DNA from: Pseudonocardia parietis
GTDB lineage: Bacteria; Actinomycetota; Actinomycetes; Mycobacteriales; Pseudonocardiaceae
Reading direction: 5' to 3'
DNA: 64,000 nucleotides
Assembly (NCBI RefSeq): GCF_017876315.1
Contig: NZ_JAGINU010000001.1
Location: 992,001-1,056,000 of the forward strand
Shown here: in pieces, positions 17,019 through 26,864 of the stretch
Numbering within the stretch: position 1 is the first letter of the stretch
Layout: the number at the start of each line of letters is the position of its first letter
Translations under genes and position numbers: made by a program
Notes under the pieces: model-generated
The model's input: the letters and a program-made list of their open reading frames with translations, nothing else
Database searches by the model: none
Told to the model about the DNA's origin: nothing

Positions 17019-18986
17019 GTGCTGAGCCTGCTGCGCCGGATGCGCGAACGCACGGGCGTCCGTGCGGCGTCCGCGCTCGCGGCCGCGACCGCGGTCGCGG
17101 TGGTACTCGTCGTCGCCGGGATCTCGCTGGTGCTGGTGCTGGACCAGACCCTGAAGAACAGCACTCGGTCCGCGCTCGAGGAGACGGCAGGACAGCTGGC
17201 CAACCGGATCGAGGCGAACTTCTCCGGGAGCGGGGATCCCAAGCGCAACGCGATCGACGCGACCGGCAAGCGCACCGACATCGTCCAGGTCGTCACGGCC
17301 TACAGCGACGAGACCGGTGCCCCCGACCACATGGTCGGGTCCAACGGCGAGGGGCAGGACGTCCAGGTCATCGGCTCGTCCGACCCGCTCGGCGAGCAGG
17401 AGCGGATCGTCGAGTGGCTGCTGGCGCCGGGCGAGACGGGCCACCAGGTCGACGTCCCGATCACCTTCCGCATCGGCTCCGACCGGGCCGGCGCCGACGA
17501 GACGGTGACCGAGGAGATGCTGGTCGCCGGTGTCGGGGCCCGGGCACAGGGCCGGCCCATCACGATCTACGCCGCGCAGGAGCTCGGCCCGGTGCACCAG
17601 GCCGTCGAGACGGTCGCCTGGCTGGTCGCGGGCGGGGTCCCGGTGCTGGTGCTGGTCGCCGGGTTCTTCACCTACCTGTTCGCAGGCCGCGCGCTGCACC
17701 CGGTCGAGCAGATGCGCGCCCGGGTCGCGGGGATGACCGAGAAGGACCTCTCCCAGCGCGTGCCCGAGCCGGTCGCGCGGGACGAGGTCGGCCGACTCGC
17801 CCGCACGATGAACCAGATGCTCGGCCGGATCGAGTCCTCCCAGGCCACCCAGCGGCGTTTCGTGGCCGACGCCAGCCACGAGCTGCGCAGCCCGCTCGCG
17901 ACGGTGTCCACCGGCCTCGAACTGCTCGGCGGCGGCATGAAGGACGGCTCGGCGGACCGGGCGACCGTCGACACCCTGCGCGCGGAGACCACCCGGCTGA
18001 ACGGCCTGGTCGAGGGGCTGCTGTTCCTGGCCCGGGCCGACGAGCGCGGCCTGGCGCCGCGCCACGAGGAGGTCGACCTCGACGAGATCGCCGACGCCGA
18101 GCGGGGCCGCCCCACGGTCGGTGCGGCCGTCACCGTCCGGGTCACGACCGAGCCGGTGCGGGTGGTCGGCGACCGCGGCCAGCTCGTCCGTGTGGTGCGG
18201 AACCTGGTGGACAACGCGAAACGGCACGCGGCGTCGACGGTCGTGGTGTCGGCGCGGGAGATCGACGGCGTCGCCGTGCTCGATGTCGACGACGACGGCA
18301 ACGGTGTCCCCGAGGCCGACCGGGCCCGGGTGTTCGAGCGCTTCGTGCGGCTCGACGAGGCGCGCTCGCGCGGGGACGGCGGATCCGGCCTCGGGCTGTC
18401 GATCGTCTCGGAGCTGGTCGCCGCGCACGGCGGCACCGTGGCCGCGCTCGCGGCCCCGGAGCTGGGCGGGGCCCGGTTCCGGGTGACGGTCCCGGCCGTC
18501 GCCGGGCCGGAGCCGGAGGAGAGCGGTGAACCCGGCGAGCCGGTCGAGGCCGAGGAGTCCGACGGCGTGGCGCCTGCGGACTCCGGTGGCGCGTCGCCCC
18601 GGTCCGGGACGGACCGGGATGACATGATGCAGGCGCTCGGTGAACCGGGCGTCACGACCGGCACGGACGCGGACGGGCAGGCCCCGGGCGACGTGCCGGT
18701 GACGCCGCCGGCCGCGCCCGACCCGGAGGACGACGTGCCCGCATCCCAGCCGAACCACCGTCTCGACCCGCCGACCGGACCGCTGCGCATCCGGCCCGGT
18801 ACCGCCGGCAGCCCGTACGACGAGAACGCGACCGGGCCGATCCCGGTCCACCGGGAGGGGGCGGCCGGGCACGGCACCGCCGTCGCGACCCGGGGCCGGG
18901 AGCGCACCGAGGCGCAGCCGCCGCCGCGCCCGGTGCAGCCGCCGCGCCCGCCGGTTCCGCGCCGCCCGGACGACCACAGCCGCTGA
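17019..18986 (+). CDS. Membrane sensor histidine kinase (HAMP-HisKA-HATPase) with long C-terminal tail
   Basis: The protein is about 655 aa. TM1 is near residues 15-40, followed by an extracytoplasmic sensor of about 150 residues. TM2 is near 195-220, then HAMP, and the HisKA box FVADASHELRSPL with phospho-His287. The ATPase has NLVDNAKRHA, DDDGNGVP and GGSGLGLSIV. Residues about 490-655 form an acidic, Pro-rich tail with no domain I recognise, unusual for an EnvZ/MprB-type kinase. Its likely partner, the OmpR-type regulator at 19455, is on the opposite strand, so the pair is not one operon. The signal is unknown. Confidence 0.92.
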   Translation: MLSLLRRMRERTGVRAASALAAATAVAVVLVVAGISLVLVLDQTLKNSTRSALEETAGQLANRIEANFSGSGDPKRNAIDATGKRTDIVQVVTAYSDETGAPDHMVGSNGEGQDVQVIGSSDPLGEQERIVEWLLAPGETGHQVDVPITFRIGSDRAGADETVTEEMLVAGVGARAQGRPITIYAAQELGPVHQAVETVAWLVAGGVPVLVLVAGFFTYLFAGRALHPVEQMRARVAGMTEKDLSQRVPEPVARDEVGRLARTMNQMLGRIESSQATQRRFVADASHELRSPLATVSTGLELLGGGMKDGSADRATVDTLRAETTRLNGLVEGLLFLARADERGLAPRHEEVDLDEIADAERGRPTVGAAVTVRVTTEPVRVVGDRGQLVRVVRNLVDNAKRHAASTVVVSAREIDGVAVLDVDDDGNGVPEADRARVFERFVRLDEARSRGDGGSGLGLSIVSELVAAHGGTVAALAAPELGGARFRVTVPAVAGPEPEESGEPGEPVEAEESDGVAPADSGGASPRSGTDRDDMMQALGEPGVTTGTDADGQAPGDVPVTPPAAPDPEDDVPASQPNHRLDPPTGPLRIRPGTAGSPYDENATGPIPVHREGAAGHGTAVATRGRERTEAQPPPRPVQPPRPPVPRRPDDHSR

Positions 18987-19015
18987 GCGTCGTTCATAGC
19001 CGCTGAGCGTCGTTC
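18978..19015. repeat. Two copies of an 18-nt repeat across the kinase stop codon
   Basis: AGCCGCTGAGCGTCGTTC occurs at 18978-18995 and again at 18998-19015, with AT between. The first copy contains the kinase TGA stop, so the second is a non-coding duplicate. A GC-rich hairpin (CCGGCG...CGCCGG) follows from about 19021 and may end the transcript. Confidence 0.85.
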
Positions 19016-19057
19016 CGGCTCCGGCGCGAGCGCGTCGCCGGTGCCGCTCGAGGTGGT

Positions 19058-19240
19058 CTACCGCCGGCAGGCGCACCCGTCGGCGGAACCGCCGGCGATC
19101 TTGGCTGCGCAGAACCGGGTTCCGATGGCGTCGTGGTCGGCCATGGGGTGCGGGCAGACGGGGCAGTCCGACGACTTCGGGGCCGGGGTCCCGGTGTGGT
19201 CGTCGGTGTCCGTCGCGGTCGCTGTCGGGTTGTGGGTCAT
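19058..19240 (-). CDS. RGCVC-family small Cys-rich protein
   Basis: The 60-aa product has a loose Thr/Asp-rich N-terminus followed by a compact Cys/His block: CPVCPHPMADHD, then GTRFCAAKIAG and GCACRR at the end. Five cysteines and two histidines suggest a zinc-binding knuckle. Short actinobacterial proteins of the RGCVC family have the same layout; here the end reads DGCACR. An AAGGAG site lies 12 nt before the ATG. It sits between the convergent kinase and regulator genes, on the regulator strand, but about 215 bp separates it from the regulator's end. Function unknown. Confidence 0.7.
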   Translation of the reverse strand: MTHNPTATATDTDDHTGTPAPKSSDCPVCPHPMADHDAIGTRFCAAKIAGGSADGCACRR

Positions 19241-19454
19241 CGCGGTGCATGCTCCTTCGCGGTGGAGCGGCGAGAGGTGTCGCCGGTGGAGCCGGGGACC
19301 GTGGTGCTACGCACCGGCCACTTCCGGGCCGGGGTGCCTGCCGACGGACGCTGAACGTCAGATCGACGCGGCTGACCGCCGTCACCAGGTTGCCGCGATG
19401 CCCGAAGCCTACGCTGCGACCCGCGGTTCACCCACCGGTCGCGCGTTCTCCCGA

Positions 19455-20156
19455 TCAGTGCGCGGGCGGGCGGGAGGGATCGGGGGCGGGCTCGGACATG
19501 CGGTAGCCGACCCCGCGCAGGGTCTCGATGCTGTGTGTCCCGAACGGAGCGTCGATCTTGCGGCGCAGGTAGCCGACGTAGACCTCGACGACGTTGACCT
19601 CGCCGTCGTAGTGCGCGTCCCACACCGACCGCAGGATGTCGGTCTTGGTGACCACCTGTCCGGTGTGCTGCATGAGGTGCTCCAGGACCCCGAACTCCCG
19701 CGGGGTCAGGGGGATCTCGAGGTCGCCGCGGTGCACCCGGTGCGTCCCGGGGTCGAGTGAGAGGTCTCCGACCCGCAGCACGGTCGGTGCCGCCTCGCCG
19801 GCCCGGCGCAGCAGCGCACGCAGCCGGGCCAGCAGGACGACGAACGAGAACGGCTTGGTCAGGTAGTCGTCGGCGCCCAGGTCGAACGCGTCGGCCTCGT
19901 CGTACTCGCCGTCCTTGGCCGTCAGCATCAGGACCGGCGTCCACACCCCGCGGTCGCGCAGGTGCTGCAGGATCCGGTAGCCGGACAGGCCGGGAAGCAT
20001 GATGTCCAGGACGATGACGTCGTGCCGCCCGGACAGGGCGAGGCGCAGGCCGGTGTCGCCGTCGTGCGCGACCTCCACCTCGTGTCCTTCGGCGGCCAGG
20101 CCCCGCCGGACGAGCTCGGCGAGCGGTTTCTCGTCCTCGACCAGTAGGAGACGCAC
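19455..20156 (-). CDS. OmpR/PhoB-type response regulator
   Basis: The 233-aa protein has a receiver domain (VRLLLVEDEKPLAEL, phospho-Asp51 in VLDIMLPG, conserved Lys in DDYLTKPF) and a C-terminal winged helix (PLTPREFGVLEHLMQHTGQVV, VYVGYLRRKID, GVGYRM). A TACGGT hexamer ends 6 nt before the GTG at 20156, which is preferred over the GTG at 20162. It is the probable partner of the kinase at 17019, encoded convergently. Targets are not evident from the window. Confidence 0.93.
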   Translation of the reverse strand: MRLLLVEDEKPLAELVRRGLAAEGHEVEVAHDGDTGLRLALSGRHDVIVLDIMLPGLSGYRILQHLRDRGVWTPVLMLTAKDGEYDEADAFDLGADDYLTKPFSFVVLLARLRALLRRAGEAAPTVLRVGDLSLDPGTHRVHRGDLEIPLTPREFGVLEHLMQHTGQVVTKTDILRSVWDAHYDGEVNVVEVYVGYLRRKIDAPFGTHSIETLRGVGYRMSEPAPDPSRPPAH

Positions 20157-20162
20157 CCTCAC

Positions 20163-20168
20163 ACCGTA
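20163..20168 (-). promoter_or_regulatory. -10 hexamer of response regulator gene
   Basis: TACGGT on the minus strand lies 6 nt before the GTG at 20156, giving a leaderless transcript. It is about 50 bp from the divergent carboxylase operators at 20220-20253. Confidence 0.5.
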
Positions 20169-20219
20169 GAGAAGACCGCCGCCGGCAGGGCACGGTGTCC
20201 CGGGCACTGGACGGCGCAC

Positions 20220-20253
20220 GTTAATGAGCGCTAACGTGTTAACGGTCATTAAC
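20220..20253. promoter_or_regulatory. Tandem TetR operators before acyl-CoA carboxylase operon
   Basis: GTTAATGAGCGCTAAC (20220-20235) and, in inverted orientation, GTTAACGGTCATTAAC (20238-20253) are two copies of the motif found before the tetR gene at 16947. They abut the AGGAGG ribosome site (20254-20259) and overlap a TAACGT -10 candidate (20232-20237). Binding would block the promoter directly. Confidence 0.75.
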
Positions 20254-20265
20254 AGGAGGGTGGGC

Positions 20266-21846
20266 ATGGTGGTCGGGGAAGAGGCACCCAGGCTGGGTAC
20301 CGCGGTCGATCCGTCCGGTGAGCAGTTCGCCGCGAACGCCGCGGCGCACCGCGATCTGGTGGCGGACCTGAACGCGCAACTGGCGACGGCCCGTCTCGGC
20401 GGCCCGGAACGAGCGCGGACCCGGCACGTGGAGCGCGGCAAGCTGCTCCCGCGGGACCGGGTCGATGCGCTGGTCGATCCGTCGTCGCCGTTCCTCGAGC
20501 TCTCGCCGATGGCCGCGCACGGCATGTACGACGGCCAGGCCCCCGGCGCCGGGATGATCACCGGGGTCGGCCGGGTGGCCGGGCGCGAGTGCGTGATCGT
20601 CGCCAACGACGCGACCGTCAAGGGCGGCACCTACTACCCGATGACGGTCAAGAAGCACCTCCGTGCGCAGGAGGTGGCGCTGCAGAATCGCCTGCCGTGC
20701 ATCTACCTGGTCGACTCCGGCGGGGCCTACCTGCCCGAGCAGGACCAGGTGTTCCCGGACCGCGAGCACTTCGGCCGGATCTTCTACAACCAGGCGCAGA
20801 TGTCCGGTCAGGGCATCCCGCAGATCGCCGCGGTGCTGGGTTCGTGCACCGCGGGCGGTGCCTACGTGCCGGCGATGAGCGACGAGGCGGTGATCGTCCG
20901 CAACCAGGGCACGATCTTCCTCGGCGGCCCGCCCCTGGTGAAGGCCGCGACCGGTGAGGTCGTCACCGCCGAGGAGCTGGGTGGCGGGGACCTGCACTCG
21001 AAGACCTCGGGCGTCACCGACCACCTCGCCGACGACGACGCCGACGCGCTGGCCCGGGTCCGCGCGATCGTCGGCACCCTGGGGCCGCGCGCGGAACACC
21101 CGTGGGACGTCGTCGCGACCCGGGCCCCGGCCGCCGACCCGGCCGAGCTGTACGGGGTGGTGCCCACCGACTCACGGACCCCCTACGACGTCCGCGAGGT
21201 GATCGCCCGCGTCGTCGACGGCTCGCGGTTCCACGAGTTCAAGTCCGAGTACGGGACGACGCTGGTCACCGGCTTCGCGCGGATCCACGGCCACCCGGTC
21301 GGCATCGTGGCGAACAACGGGATCCTGTTCTCCGAGTCCGCGGTCAAGGGCGCGCACTTCGTCGAGCTGTGCGACCAGCGCGGCATTCCGCTGGTGTTCC
21401 TGCAGAACATCTCCGGGTTCATGGTCGGCCGCGAGTACGAGGCCGGTGGCATCGCGAAGAACGGCGCCAAGATGGTCACCGCCGTCGCCTCGACCCGGGT
21501 GCCGAAGCTGACCGTCGTCATCGGCGGCTCGTTCGGCGCCGGGAACTACTCGATGTGCGGGCGGGCCTACTCGCCGCGGTTCCTGTTCATGTGGCCCAAC
21601 GCACGGATCTCGGTGATGGGCGGCGAGCAGGCCGCCACCGTGCTGGGCACCGTCGGCTCGGGGGCCGATCCGGACGCGATCCGCGCCCAGTACGAGACCC
21701 AGGGCCACCCGTACTACTCCACCGCCCGGCTGTGGGACGACGGTGTCATCGACCCCGCCGACACCCGCACCGTGCTCGGACTGTCCCTGTCCGTCGCCGC
21801 CAACGCGCCCCTGTCCGAGTCGGCCTTCGGCGTTTTCCGCATGTGA
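20266..21846 (+). CDS. Acyl-CoA carboxylase carboxyltransferase (beta) subunit, methylcrotonyl-CoA type
   Basis: The ATG at 20266 lies 6 nt after AGGAGG and gives 526 aa. The two crotonase-like halves are clear. One has [27 protein letters not shown] and [13 protein letters not shown], the other has [24 protein letters not shown] and [16 protein letters not shown]. The [10 protein letters not shown]...FPDR segment is typical of methylcrotonyl-CoA carboxylase rather than propionyl-CoA carboxylase. It is first in an operon with the biotin-carrying subunit and an acyl-CoA dehydrogenase, the leucine/isovalerate branch layout. It corresponds to AccD1/LiuB. Substrate assignment is by similarity. 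Confidence 0.93.
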   Translation: MVVGEEAPRLGTAVDPSGEQFAANAAAHRDLVADLNAQLATARLGGPERARTRHVERGKLLPRDRVDALVDPSSPFLELSPMAAHGMYDGQAPGAGMITGVGRVAGRECVIVANDATVKGGTYYPMTVKKHLRAQEVALQNRLPCIYLVDSGGAYLPEQDQVFPDREHFGRIFYNQAQMSGQGIPQIAAVLGSCTAGGAYVPAMSDEAVIVRNQGTIFLGGPPLVKAATGEVVTAEELGGGDLHSKTSGVTDHLADDDADALARVRAIVGTLGPRAEHPWDVVATRAPAADPAELYGVVPTDSRTPYDVREVIARVVDGSRFHEFKSEYGTTLVTGFARIHGHPVGIVANNGILFSESAVKGAHFVELCDQRGIPLVFLQNISGFMVGREYEAGGIAKNGAKMVTAVASTRVPKLTVVIGGSFGAGNYSMCGRAYSPRFLFMWPNARISVMGGEQAATVLGTVGSGADPDAIRAQYETQGHPYYSTARLWDDGVIDPADTRTVLGLSLSVAANAPLSESAFGVFRM

Positions 21847-21902
21847 ACCGACGGGAGCTCCGCCCCGTCCCCGAGCCGCCCGCCGATCTGGAGAAGGAAC
21901 CG

Positions 21903-24011
21903 ATGTTCACTACGGTGCTGGTCGCCAACCGCGGCGAGATCGCCGTCCGGGTCATCCGGACGCTGCGCACACTCGGCGTGCGCAGTGTCGCCGTGTACTC
22001 CGACGCCGATGCCGACGCCCCGCACGTCCGCGCGGCCGACGAGGCCGTGCACATCGGCCCGGCCGCGGCGGGCGAGTCCTACCTGTCGATCCCGAACGTG
22101 ATCGCCGCCGCGCAGCGGACGGGAGCGCAGGCGATCCATCCCGGCTACGGCTTCCTGTCCGAGAACACCGCCTTCGCCACCGCCTGCGAGGAGGCGGGGA
22201 TCGCGTTCGTCGGGCCGCCGCCGTCGGCGATCGACGCGATGGGCGACAAGATCCGCGCGAAGCAGACCGTCGCGAAGGCCGGGGTGCCGGTGGTGCCCGG
22301 GTCGGACGGCGCCGGGCTCTCGGATGAGGACCTGGCGAACGTGGTGGCCGAGATCGGCTACCCGGTGCTGCTCAAGCCGTCGGCCGGGGGCGGCGGCAAG
22401 GGCATGCGCGAGGTGCACTCCGAGGGCGAGCTGGCGGACGCGATCGCCGGGGCGCGGCGTGAGGCACGCGGTTCCTTCGGCGACGACACGCTGCTGGTCG
22501 AGCGGCTGGTCACCACGCCGCGCCACATCGAGATCCAGGTCATGGCCGACGAGCACGGCACCGTCGTGCACCTCGGCGAGCGGGAGTGCTCGCTGCAGCG
22601 CCGGCACCAGAAGATCATCGAGGAGGCGCCGTCGGCTCTGCTCACCGAGGCGCAGCGCGCCTCGATGGGGACCGCGGCGTGCGAGGCGGCCCGCGCGGTC
22701 GGCTACACCGGCGCCGGCACGGTCGAGTTCATCGTGTCGTCGGACCGCCCGGACGAGTTCTTCTTCCTCGAGATGAACACCCGGCTGCAGGTCGAGCACC
22801 CGGTCACCGAGGAGGTCACCGGTCTGGACCTGGTCGCGCTGCAGCTGCGGGTGGCGGCCGGGGAGCCGTTGCCGATCACCCAGGACGACGTGGTGCTCAC
22901 CGGGCACGCGATCGAGGCCCGGGTGTACGCCGAGGCGACCTCCGCGTCCGGTGACGTGCTGACCTTCCTGCCCTCCGGCGGCCCGGTGCTCGACTGGACC
23001 CCGGCGGCCGGGGTCCGGGTGGACTCCGGGATCGAGACCGGGACGGTCGTCGGCTCCGACTACGACCCGATGCTGGCCAAGGTGATCGCGCACGGCGCCA
23101 CCCGCGACGAGGCGTTGCGCCGGCTCGACGTGGCGCTGCGCGACACCACGCTGCTCGGCCTGGACACCAACATCGGCTTCCTGCGGACCCTGCTGGCCGA
23201 CGACGACGTCCGCGCCGGCCGGCTGGACACCGGCCTGATCGCGCGGCGCGGCGCCGCCCTCGCCGAGCCCGGGATCCCGGAGGACGTGCTCGGTGCCGTC
23301 GCCGGGCAGGCGCTGCTGCGCCTGGAACCGTCCGGCGAGGTCGTCGACCCGTTCGACATCCCGGGCGGCTGGCGGGTCGGGGAGCCGGCCTGGACCGTGC
23401 GCAAGCTGGTCGCCGGCGGTGGCGAGGCCACCGAGGTACGGGTCCGCGGCCGTGCCGCCGGGTTCGACCTGGCGCTGCCGGGGTCCCGCGCCGCCGGAGA
23501 GCCGGCGAGCACCGCGGACGAGATCGGACAGGCGGCCCCGGCGACCGGAGGGCCGGCCGTGGAACCCGCGTCCGCCACCGCTGCCGCACCGACCGTCCGG
23601 TGCCGCACCGTCACCGTCGCACCGGGGCTGGTCGAGCACACCCACGACGGCCGCACCCGCCGCTACCGCGTCGCCCACGCCCCCGACGGCGTGGTCTGGA
23701 TCGGCCGCGACGGCCGTACCTGGGGCGTGCGCGAGCAGGAACCCCTCGAGGCCTCCCGCACCGCGTCGGGCAGCGACGGCGGCCCGGTCCTGTCCCCGAT
23801 GCCCGGCACCGTGACCGTCGTCGAGGTCGCCGAGGGCGACACCGTCGACGCCGGCCAGAAGCTGGCCGTCGTCGAAGCCATGAAGATGGAACACGTGCTC
23901 ACCGCCCCCGTCGACGGGACGGTGCGCGAGCTGAGGGCCCGCCCCGGAGCCACCGTCGCCAAGGACGCGGTGCTGCTCGTGGTCGAGGCCCGTGAGGAGG
24001 AGACGGCATGA
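21903..24011 (+). CDS. Acyl-CoA carboxylase biotin carboxylase/BCCP (alpha) subunit
   Basis: The 702-aa protein joins an N-terminal biotin carboxylase ([21 protein letters not shown] loop [25 protein letters not shown]) to a middle region and a C-terminal biotinyl domain with the carrier lysine (Lys661) in EAMKMEH. It transfers CO2 from bicarbonate to biotin for the beta subunit encoded just upstream. A GAGAAGGA site precedes the ATG. An Ala/Thr-rich linker around residues 525-560 is longer than usual. It overlaps the next gene by ATGA. AccA1/LiuD counterpart. Confidence 0.94.
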   Translation: MFTTVLVANRGEIAVRVIRTLRTLGVRSVAVYSDADADAPHVRAADEAVHIGPAAAGESYLSIPNVIAAAQRTGAQAIHPGYGFLSENTAFATACEEAGIAFVGPPPSAIDAMGDKIRAKQTVAKAGVPVVPGSDGAGLSDEDLANVVAEIGYPVLLKPSAGGGGKGMREVHSEGELADAIAGARREARGSFGDDTLLVERLVTTPRHIEIQVMADEHGTVVHLGERECSLQRRHQKIIEEAPSALLTEAQRASMGTAACEAARAVGYTGAGTVEFIVSSDRPDEFFFLEMNTRLQVEHPVTEEVTGLDLVALQLRVAAGEPLPITQDDVVLTGHAIEARVYAEATSASGDVLTFLPSGGPVLDWTPAAGVRVDSGIETGTVVGSDYDPMLAKVIAHGATRDEALRRLDVALRDTTLLGLDTNIGFLRTLLADDDVRAGRLDTGLIARRGAALAEPGIPEDVLGAVAGQALLRLEPSGEVVDPFDIPGGWRVGEPAWTVRKLVAGGGEATEVRVRGRAAGFDLALPGSRAAGEPASTADEIGQAAPATGGPAVEPASATAAAPTVRCRTVTVAPGLVEHTHDGRTRRYRVAHAPDGVVWIGRDGRTWGVREQEPLEASRTASGSDGGPVLSPMPGTVTVVEVAEGDTVDAGQKLAVVEAMKMEHVLTAPVDGTVRELRARPGATVAKDAVLLVVEAREEETA

Positions 24012-25168
24012 CCGCAGCCACGGAGCAGACCGGCGCCGAGGAGTACGAGGCGCTGCGTTCCTCGGTCGAGGAGTTCGCGCGCAAGGAGGTCGCCCCGGTG
24101 ATCGGGGACCTCTACATCCGCGAGGAGTTCCCGTACGACATCGTCGCGAAGATGGGCGCGATGGGCCTGTTCGGCCTGCCCGTCGACGAGGAGCACGGCG
24201 GCATGGGCGGCGACTACTACGCCCTGTGCCTCGCCCTGGAGGAGCTCGCCCGGGTCGACTCGTCGGTCGCGATCACCGTCGAGGCCGGCGTCGGGCTCGG
24301 CGCGATGCCGATCTACCGGTTCGGTACCGATGAGCAGAAGGCCCGCTGGCTTCCCGACCTCGCCGCCGGTCGCACGCTCGGGGCGTTCGGGCTGACCGAG
24401 CCGGGCGGCGGCTCGGATGCCGGCGCCACCCGCACCACCGCCCGGCTCGAGGGCGGCGAGTGGGTGATCAACGGGTCCAAGTGCTTCATCACCAACTCCG
24501 GCACCGACATCACCTCGGTCGTCACCGTCACCGCCGTGACCGGCGAGAAGCCCGGTGGCGGCAAGGAGATCTCGGCGATCCTGGTCCCCGCCGGGACACC
24601 CGGGTTCACCGTGTCGGAGAAGTACTCCAAGGTCGGCTGGAACTGCTCGGACACCCGGGAGCTGTTCTTCGACGACGTCCGCGTGCCCGAGGCGAACCTG
24701 CTCGGCGAGCGCGGTCGCGGCTACGCCCAGTTCCTGTCGATCCTGGACGAGGGCCGGGTCGCGATCGCCGCACTGTCGGTCGGCCTGGCCCAGGGCTGCG
24801 TCGACGAGTCGCTGCGCTACGCCCACGAGCGCGAGGCGTTCGGGAACACGATCGGCTCCTACCAGGCCATCCAGTTCAAGATCGCCGACATGGAGGTGCG
24901 GGCGCACACCGCGCGCCTGGCCTGGCAGCACGCGGCCCGGCTGCTGGTGGAGGGGAAGCCGTTCAAGCACGAGGCCGCCATCGCGAAGCTCGTCGCGTCC
25001 AACGCTGCGATGGACAACGCCCGCGACGCCACCCAGATCTTCGGCGGCTACGGGTTCATGAACGAGTACCCGGTCGGGCGCTTCTACCGGGACGCGAAGA
25101 TCCTCGAGATCGGTGAGGGCACCTCCGAGGTGCAGAAGATGCTGATCGCCCGCCGGCTGGGGCTCTGA
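24008..25168 (+). CDS. Acyl-CoA dehydrogenase, branched-chain type
   Basis: The 386-aa flavoprotein overlaps the previous stop by ATGA. It shows the FAD-binding segment [22 protein letters not shown], the FNEGR-like [15 protein letters not shown] and the C-terminal [31 protein letters not shown]. It would desaturate the acyl-CoA before carboxylation. With methylcrotonyl-type carboxylase next to it, isovaleryl-CoA (or 2-methylbutyryl-CoA, as for FadE19) is the likely substrate. No hydratase or HMG-CoA lyase gene follows, so the pathway is completed elsewhere. Confidence 0.93.
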   Translation: MTAATEQTGAEEYEALRSSVEEFARKEVAPVIGDLYIREEFPYDIVAKMGAMGLFGLPVDEEHGGMGGDYYALCLALEELARVDSSVAITVEAGVGLGAMPIYRFGTDEQKARWLPDLAAGRTLGAFGLTEPGGGSDAGATRTTARLEGGEWVINGSKCFITNSGTDITSVVTVTAVTGEKPGGGKEISAILVPAGTPGFTVSEKYSKVGWNCSDTRELFFDDVRVPEANLLGERGRGYAQFLSILDEGRVAIAALSVGLAQGCVDESLRYAHEREAFGNTIGSYQAIQFKIADMEVRAHTARLAWQHAARLLVEGKPFKHEAAIAKLVASNAAMDNARDATQIFGGYGFMNEYPVGRFYRDAKILEIGEGTSEVQKMLIARRLGL

Positions 25169-25169
25169 G

Positions 25170-25988
25170 TCAGAACGGCGGATCGGCTGTGGCCGGCCAC
25201 GACGCAGCGAGCTCGGTGATCACCGAGGCGCCCCTGTCGCTGAGGTGGATGTGATCGATGAGCAGCTCGCGTCCGCCGCTGCGGGCGATGGCGTCCCAGC
25301 TCTGCCCGAGCACGTAGTGGCGGGTCGCCGCGGTCAGCGCCAGCGGAAAGGAAAAGGCGTAGCCGGGGCGGTCCGCGCGCTGCCCGAGCAGCTCGGCCAT
25401 CCGTTCGTGCACCGGGAGGTGGTCCACGTCCGTCCGGGTGGCGAGGTCCTCGATCGCGGCGTTGTACCCGGCCAGCCGGCGGTTGAGCTCGCTGTCCAGG
25501 TTCTCGCCCAGCGGCGGTAGCGACATCAGCGCGATCCGGGCCGTGGTGTGCTCCCGGAGCCGGTCGATGATCGTGGCGAGATTGGCCTCGTACTCGGTGA
25601 CCGGCACCTCGTCCCGGACGTCGTTGGTACCGACCAGGATCATCACGGCGGCCGGTCGGCACGCGACGACGTCGGTGTGGAGCCGGTCCCGCAGATCGGC
25701 GCTGGTGTTGCCGTTGATCCCGGCGTTGACGAGTCGGAACCCGGCGTACTCGGGCCGGTCCTGGAGCGCGTCGACCCAGTTGGCGCCGAGCGAGCCCTGC
25801 GTGATGCTGGCACCGGCCGCGACCACGGCCGGGCGGTCGGTCGGTGCTCCGCAGACCTCGCTGGGCGCGTTGTCCGGTGAACGGATGAAGGTGAGGTAGC
25901 CGGCGACGCCCACCGGGAGGACGAGGGCGGCGAGCAACAGGCATAGGGCGGTGACGACCCGTCGTCGCGTCACGATGCGTTCTCCCAT
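25170..25988 (-). CDS. Exported SGNH/GDSL hydrolase
   Basis: The 272-aa protein starts with a basic end and one hydrophobic helix (VVTALCLLLAALVLPVGVAGYL), so it is secreted or membrane-anchored. It has all SGNH blocks: GASITQG (block I, serine), GINGNTS (glycine/asparagine), GTNDV (block III) and DHIHLSDRG (block V, Asp-x-x-His). It probably removes acyl groups from an envelope or extracellular substrate. It is divergent from a TetR regulator across a 35-bp palindrome and is likely repressed by it. An AAGGAG site precedes the start. Confidence 0.9.
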   Translation of the reverse strand: MGERIVTRRRVVTALCLLLAALVLPVGVAGYLTFIRSPDNAPSEVCGAPTDRPAVVAAGASITQGSLGANWVDALQDRPEYAGFRLVNAGINGNTSADLRDRLHTDVVACRPAAVMILVGTNDVRDEVPVTEYEANLATIIDRLREHTTARIALMSLPPLGENLDSELNRRLAGYNAAIEDLATRTDVDHLPVHERMAELLGQRADRPGYAFSFPLALTAATRHYVLGQSWDAIARSGGRELLIDHIHLSDRGASVITELAASWPATADPPF

Positions 25989-26017
25989 GGTAGATCTCCT
26001 TGCGGTCCGAGGTTAGT

Positions 26018-26052
26018 AAGTACTCACCCACCGGTATGGTGAGTGAGTACTT
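26018..26052. promoter_or_regulatory. Long palindrome, probable TetR operator
   Basis: AAGTACTCACCCACC, a 5-nt spacer GGTAT, then GGTGAGTGAGTACTT. The arms pair at 14 of 15 positions. It fills most of the gap between the divergent SGNH hydrolase and tetR genes, ending 18 bp before the tetR ATG. It would control both. Confidence 0.75.
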
Positions 26053-26070
26053 GCCAACTGGTCAAGGAGC

Positions 26071-26733
26071 ATGACGATGGACACGCGCGATCGGATCGTC
26101 GCCGCGGCGGCCGAGGTGATGCGCGACCGGGGGCTGGCCCGGGCCACCACCAAGGAGATCGCCAAGGCGGCCGGCTACTCCGAGGCGACGCTCTACAAGC
26201 ACTTCCGGGACAAGACGGATCTCTTCCTGGCGGTACTGGGCGAACGCGGCCCCACCGGCCTCGCCCCCGTTCTCCTTCGGTTGCCCGACCAGGTCGGCAA
26301 GAAGCCGGTCGAGGACGTGCTGCACGAGGTCGCGCAGGCCGCCGCCGAGTTCTACGAACAGGGCTTCCCGATGGCGGCCTCGCTGTTCTCCGAGCCGTCG
26401 CTGCTCGCCGCCCACCGCGCCGCGTTGCGAGCCCGCGGTGCAGGGCCGCAGTTCGTCGGCCGGGCATTGCGTGACTACCTCGCCGCGGAGCAGGCGAACG
26501 GCCGTGTCAGTGAAGGAGTCGATCCCGCGGCAGCGGGCAGCCTGCTCCTCGGTGCCTGTCTCGAGCGCGCCTTCATCGGCCATTTCCTCGACCCCGCGGA
26601 GCACCGGCCCGGTGTTGAGGAGTTCGCCGGCTCGGTCGTCGCCGCGTTGCTCGGCGGAGTCGCTCCCAAGGAGTCCATACAGGACAAGGGCAGGCCTTCT
26701 ACGCCACCGCCACCCGGGACGCGGAGGACCTGA
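26071..26733 (+). CDS. TetR family repressor beside SGNH hydrolase
   Basis: The ATG follows CAAGGAG and gives 220 aa. The N-terminal helix-turn-helix is clear (RDRIVAAAAEVMRDRGLARATTKEIAKAAGYSEATLYKHFRDKTDLF). The ligand domain has the AefR-like layout with a late GSLLLGACLERAFIGHFL helix. The last 20 residues are a loose Pro/Arg tail. A 35-bp palindrome lies between this gene and the divergent SGNH hydrolase, its obvious target along with its own gene. The ligand is unknown. Confidence 0.9.
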   Translation: MTMDTRDRIVAAAAEVMRDRGLARATTKEIAKAAGYSEATLYKHFRDKTDLFLAVLGERGPTGLAPVLLRLPDQVGKKPVEDVLHEVAQAAAEFYEQGFPMAASLFSEPSLLAAHRAALRARGAGPQFVGRALRDYLAAEQANGRVSEGVDPAAAGSLLLGACLERAFIGHFLDPAEHRPGVEEFAGSVVAALLGGVAPKESIQDKGRPSTPPPPGTRRT

Positions 26734-26864
26734 ACCCGGGCGGCGCGGGCAACGGTTCGAGATCGCGCGGGCCTCGGCAGACGAGGCGGCCCTCCCGCCC
26801 ATCGTCCTGCCGCCGGGAACCTGCCCGCACGACCGTGGCCTCGACACCCGATCCTGCATTGGGA

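Noticed and set aside
21714..23894. Minus-strand frame of 726 codons opposite the carboxylase alpha subunit
   Set aside because: Rich in Arg, Gly, Asp and Val without motifs; the plus strand is an intact biotin carboxylase.
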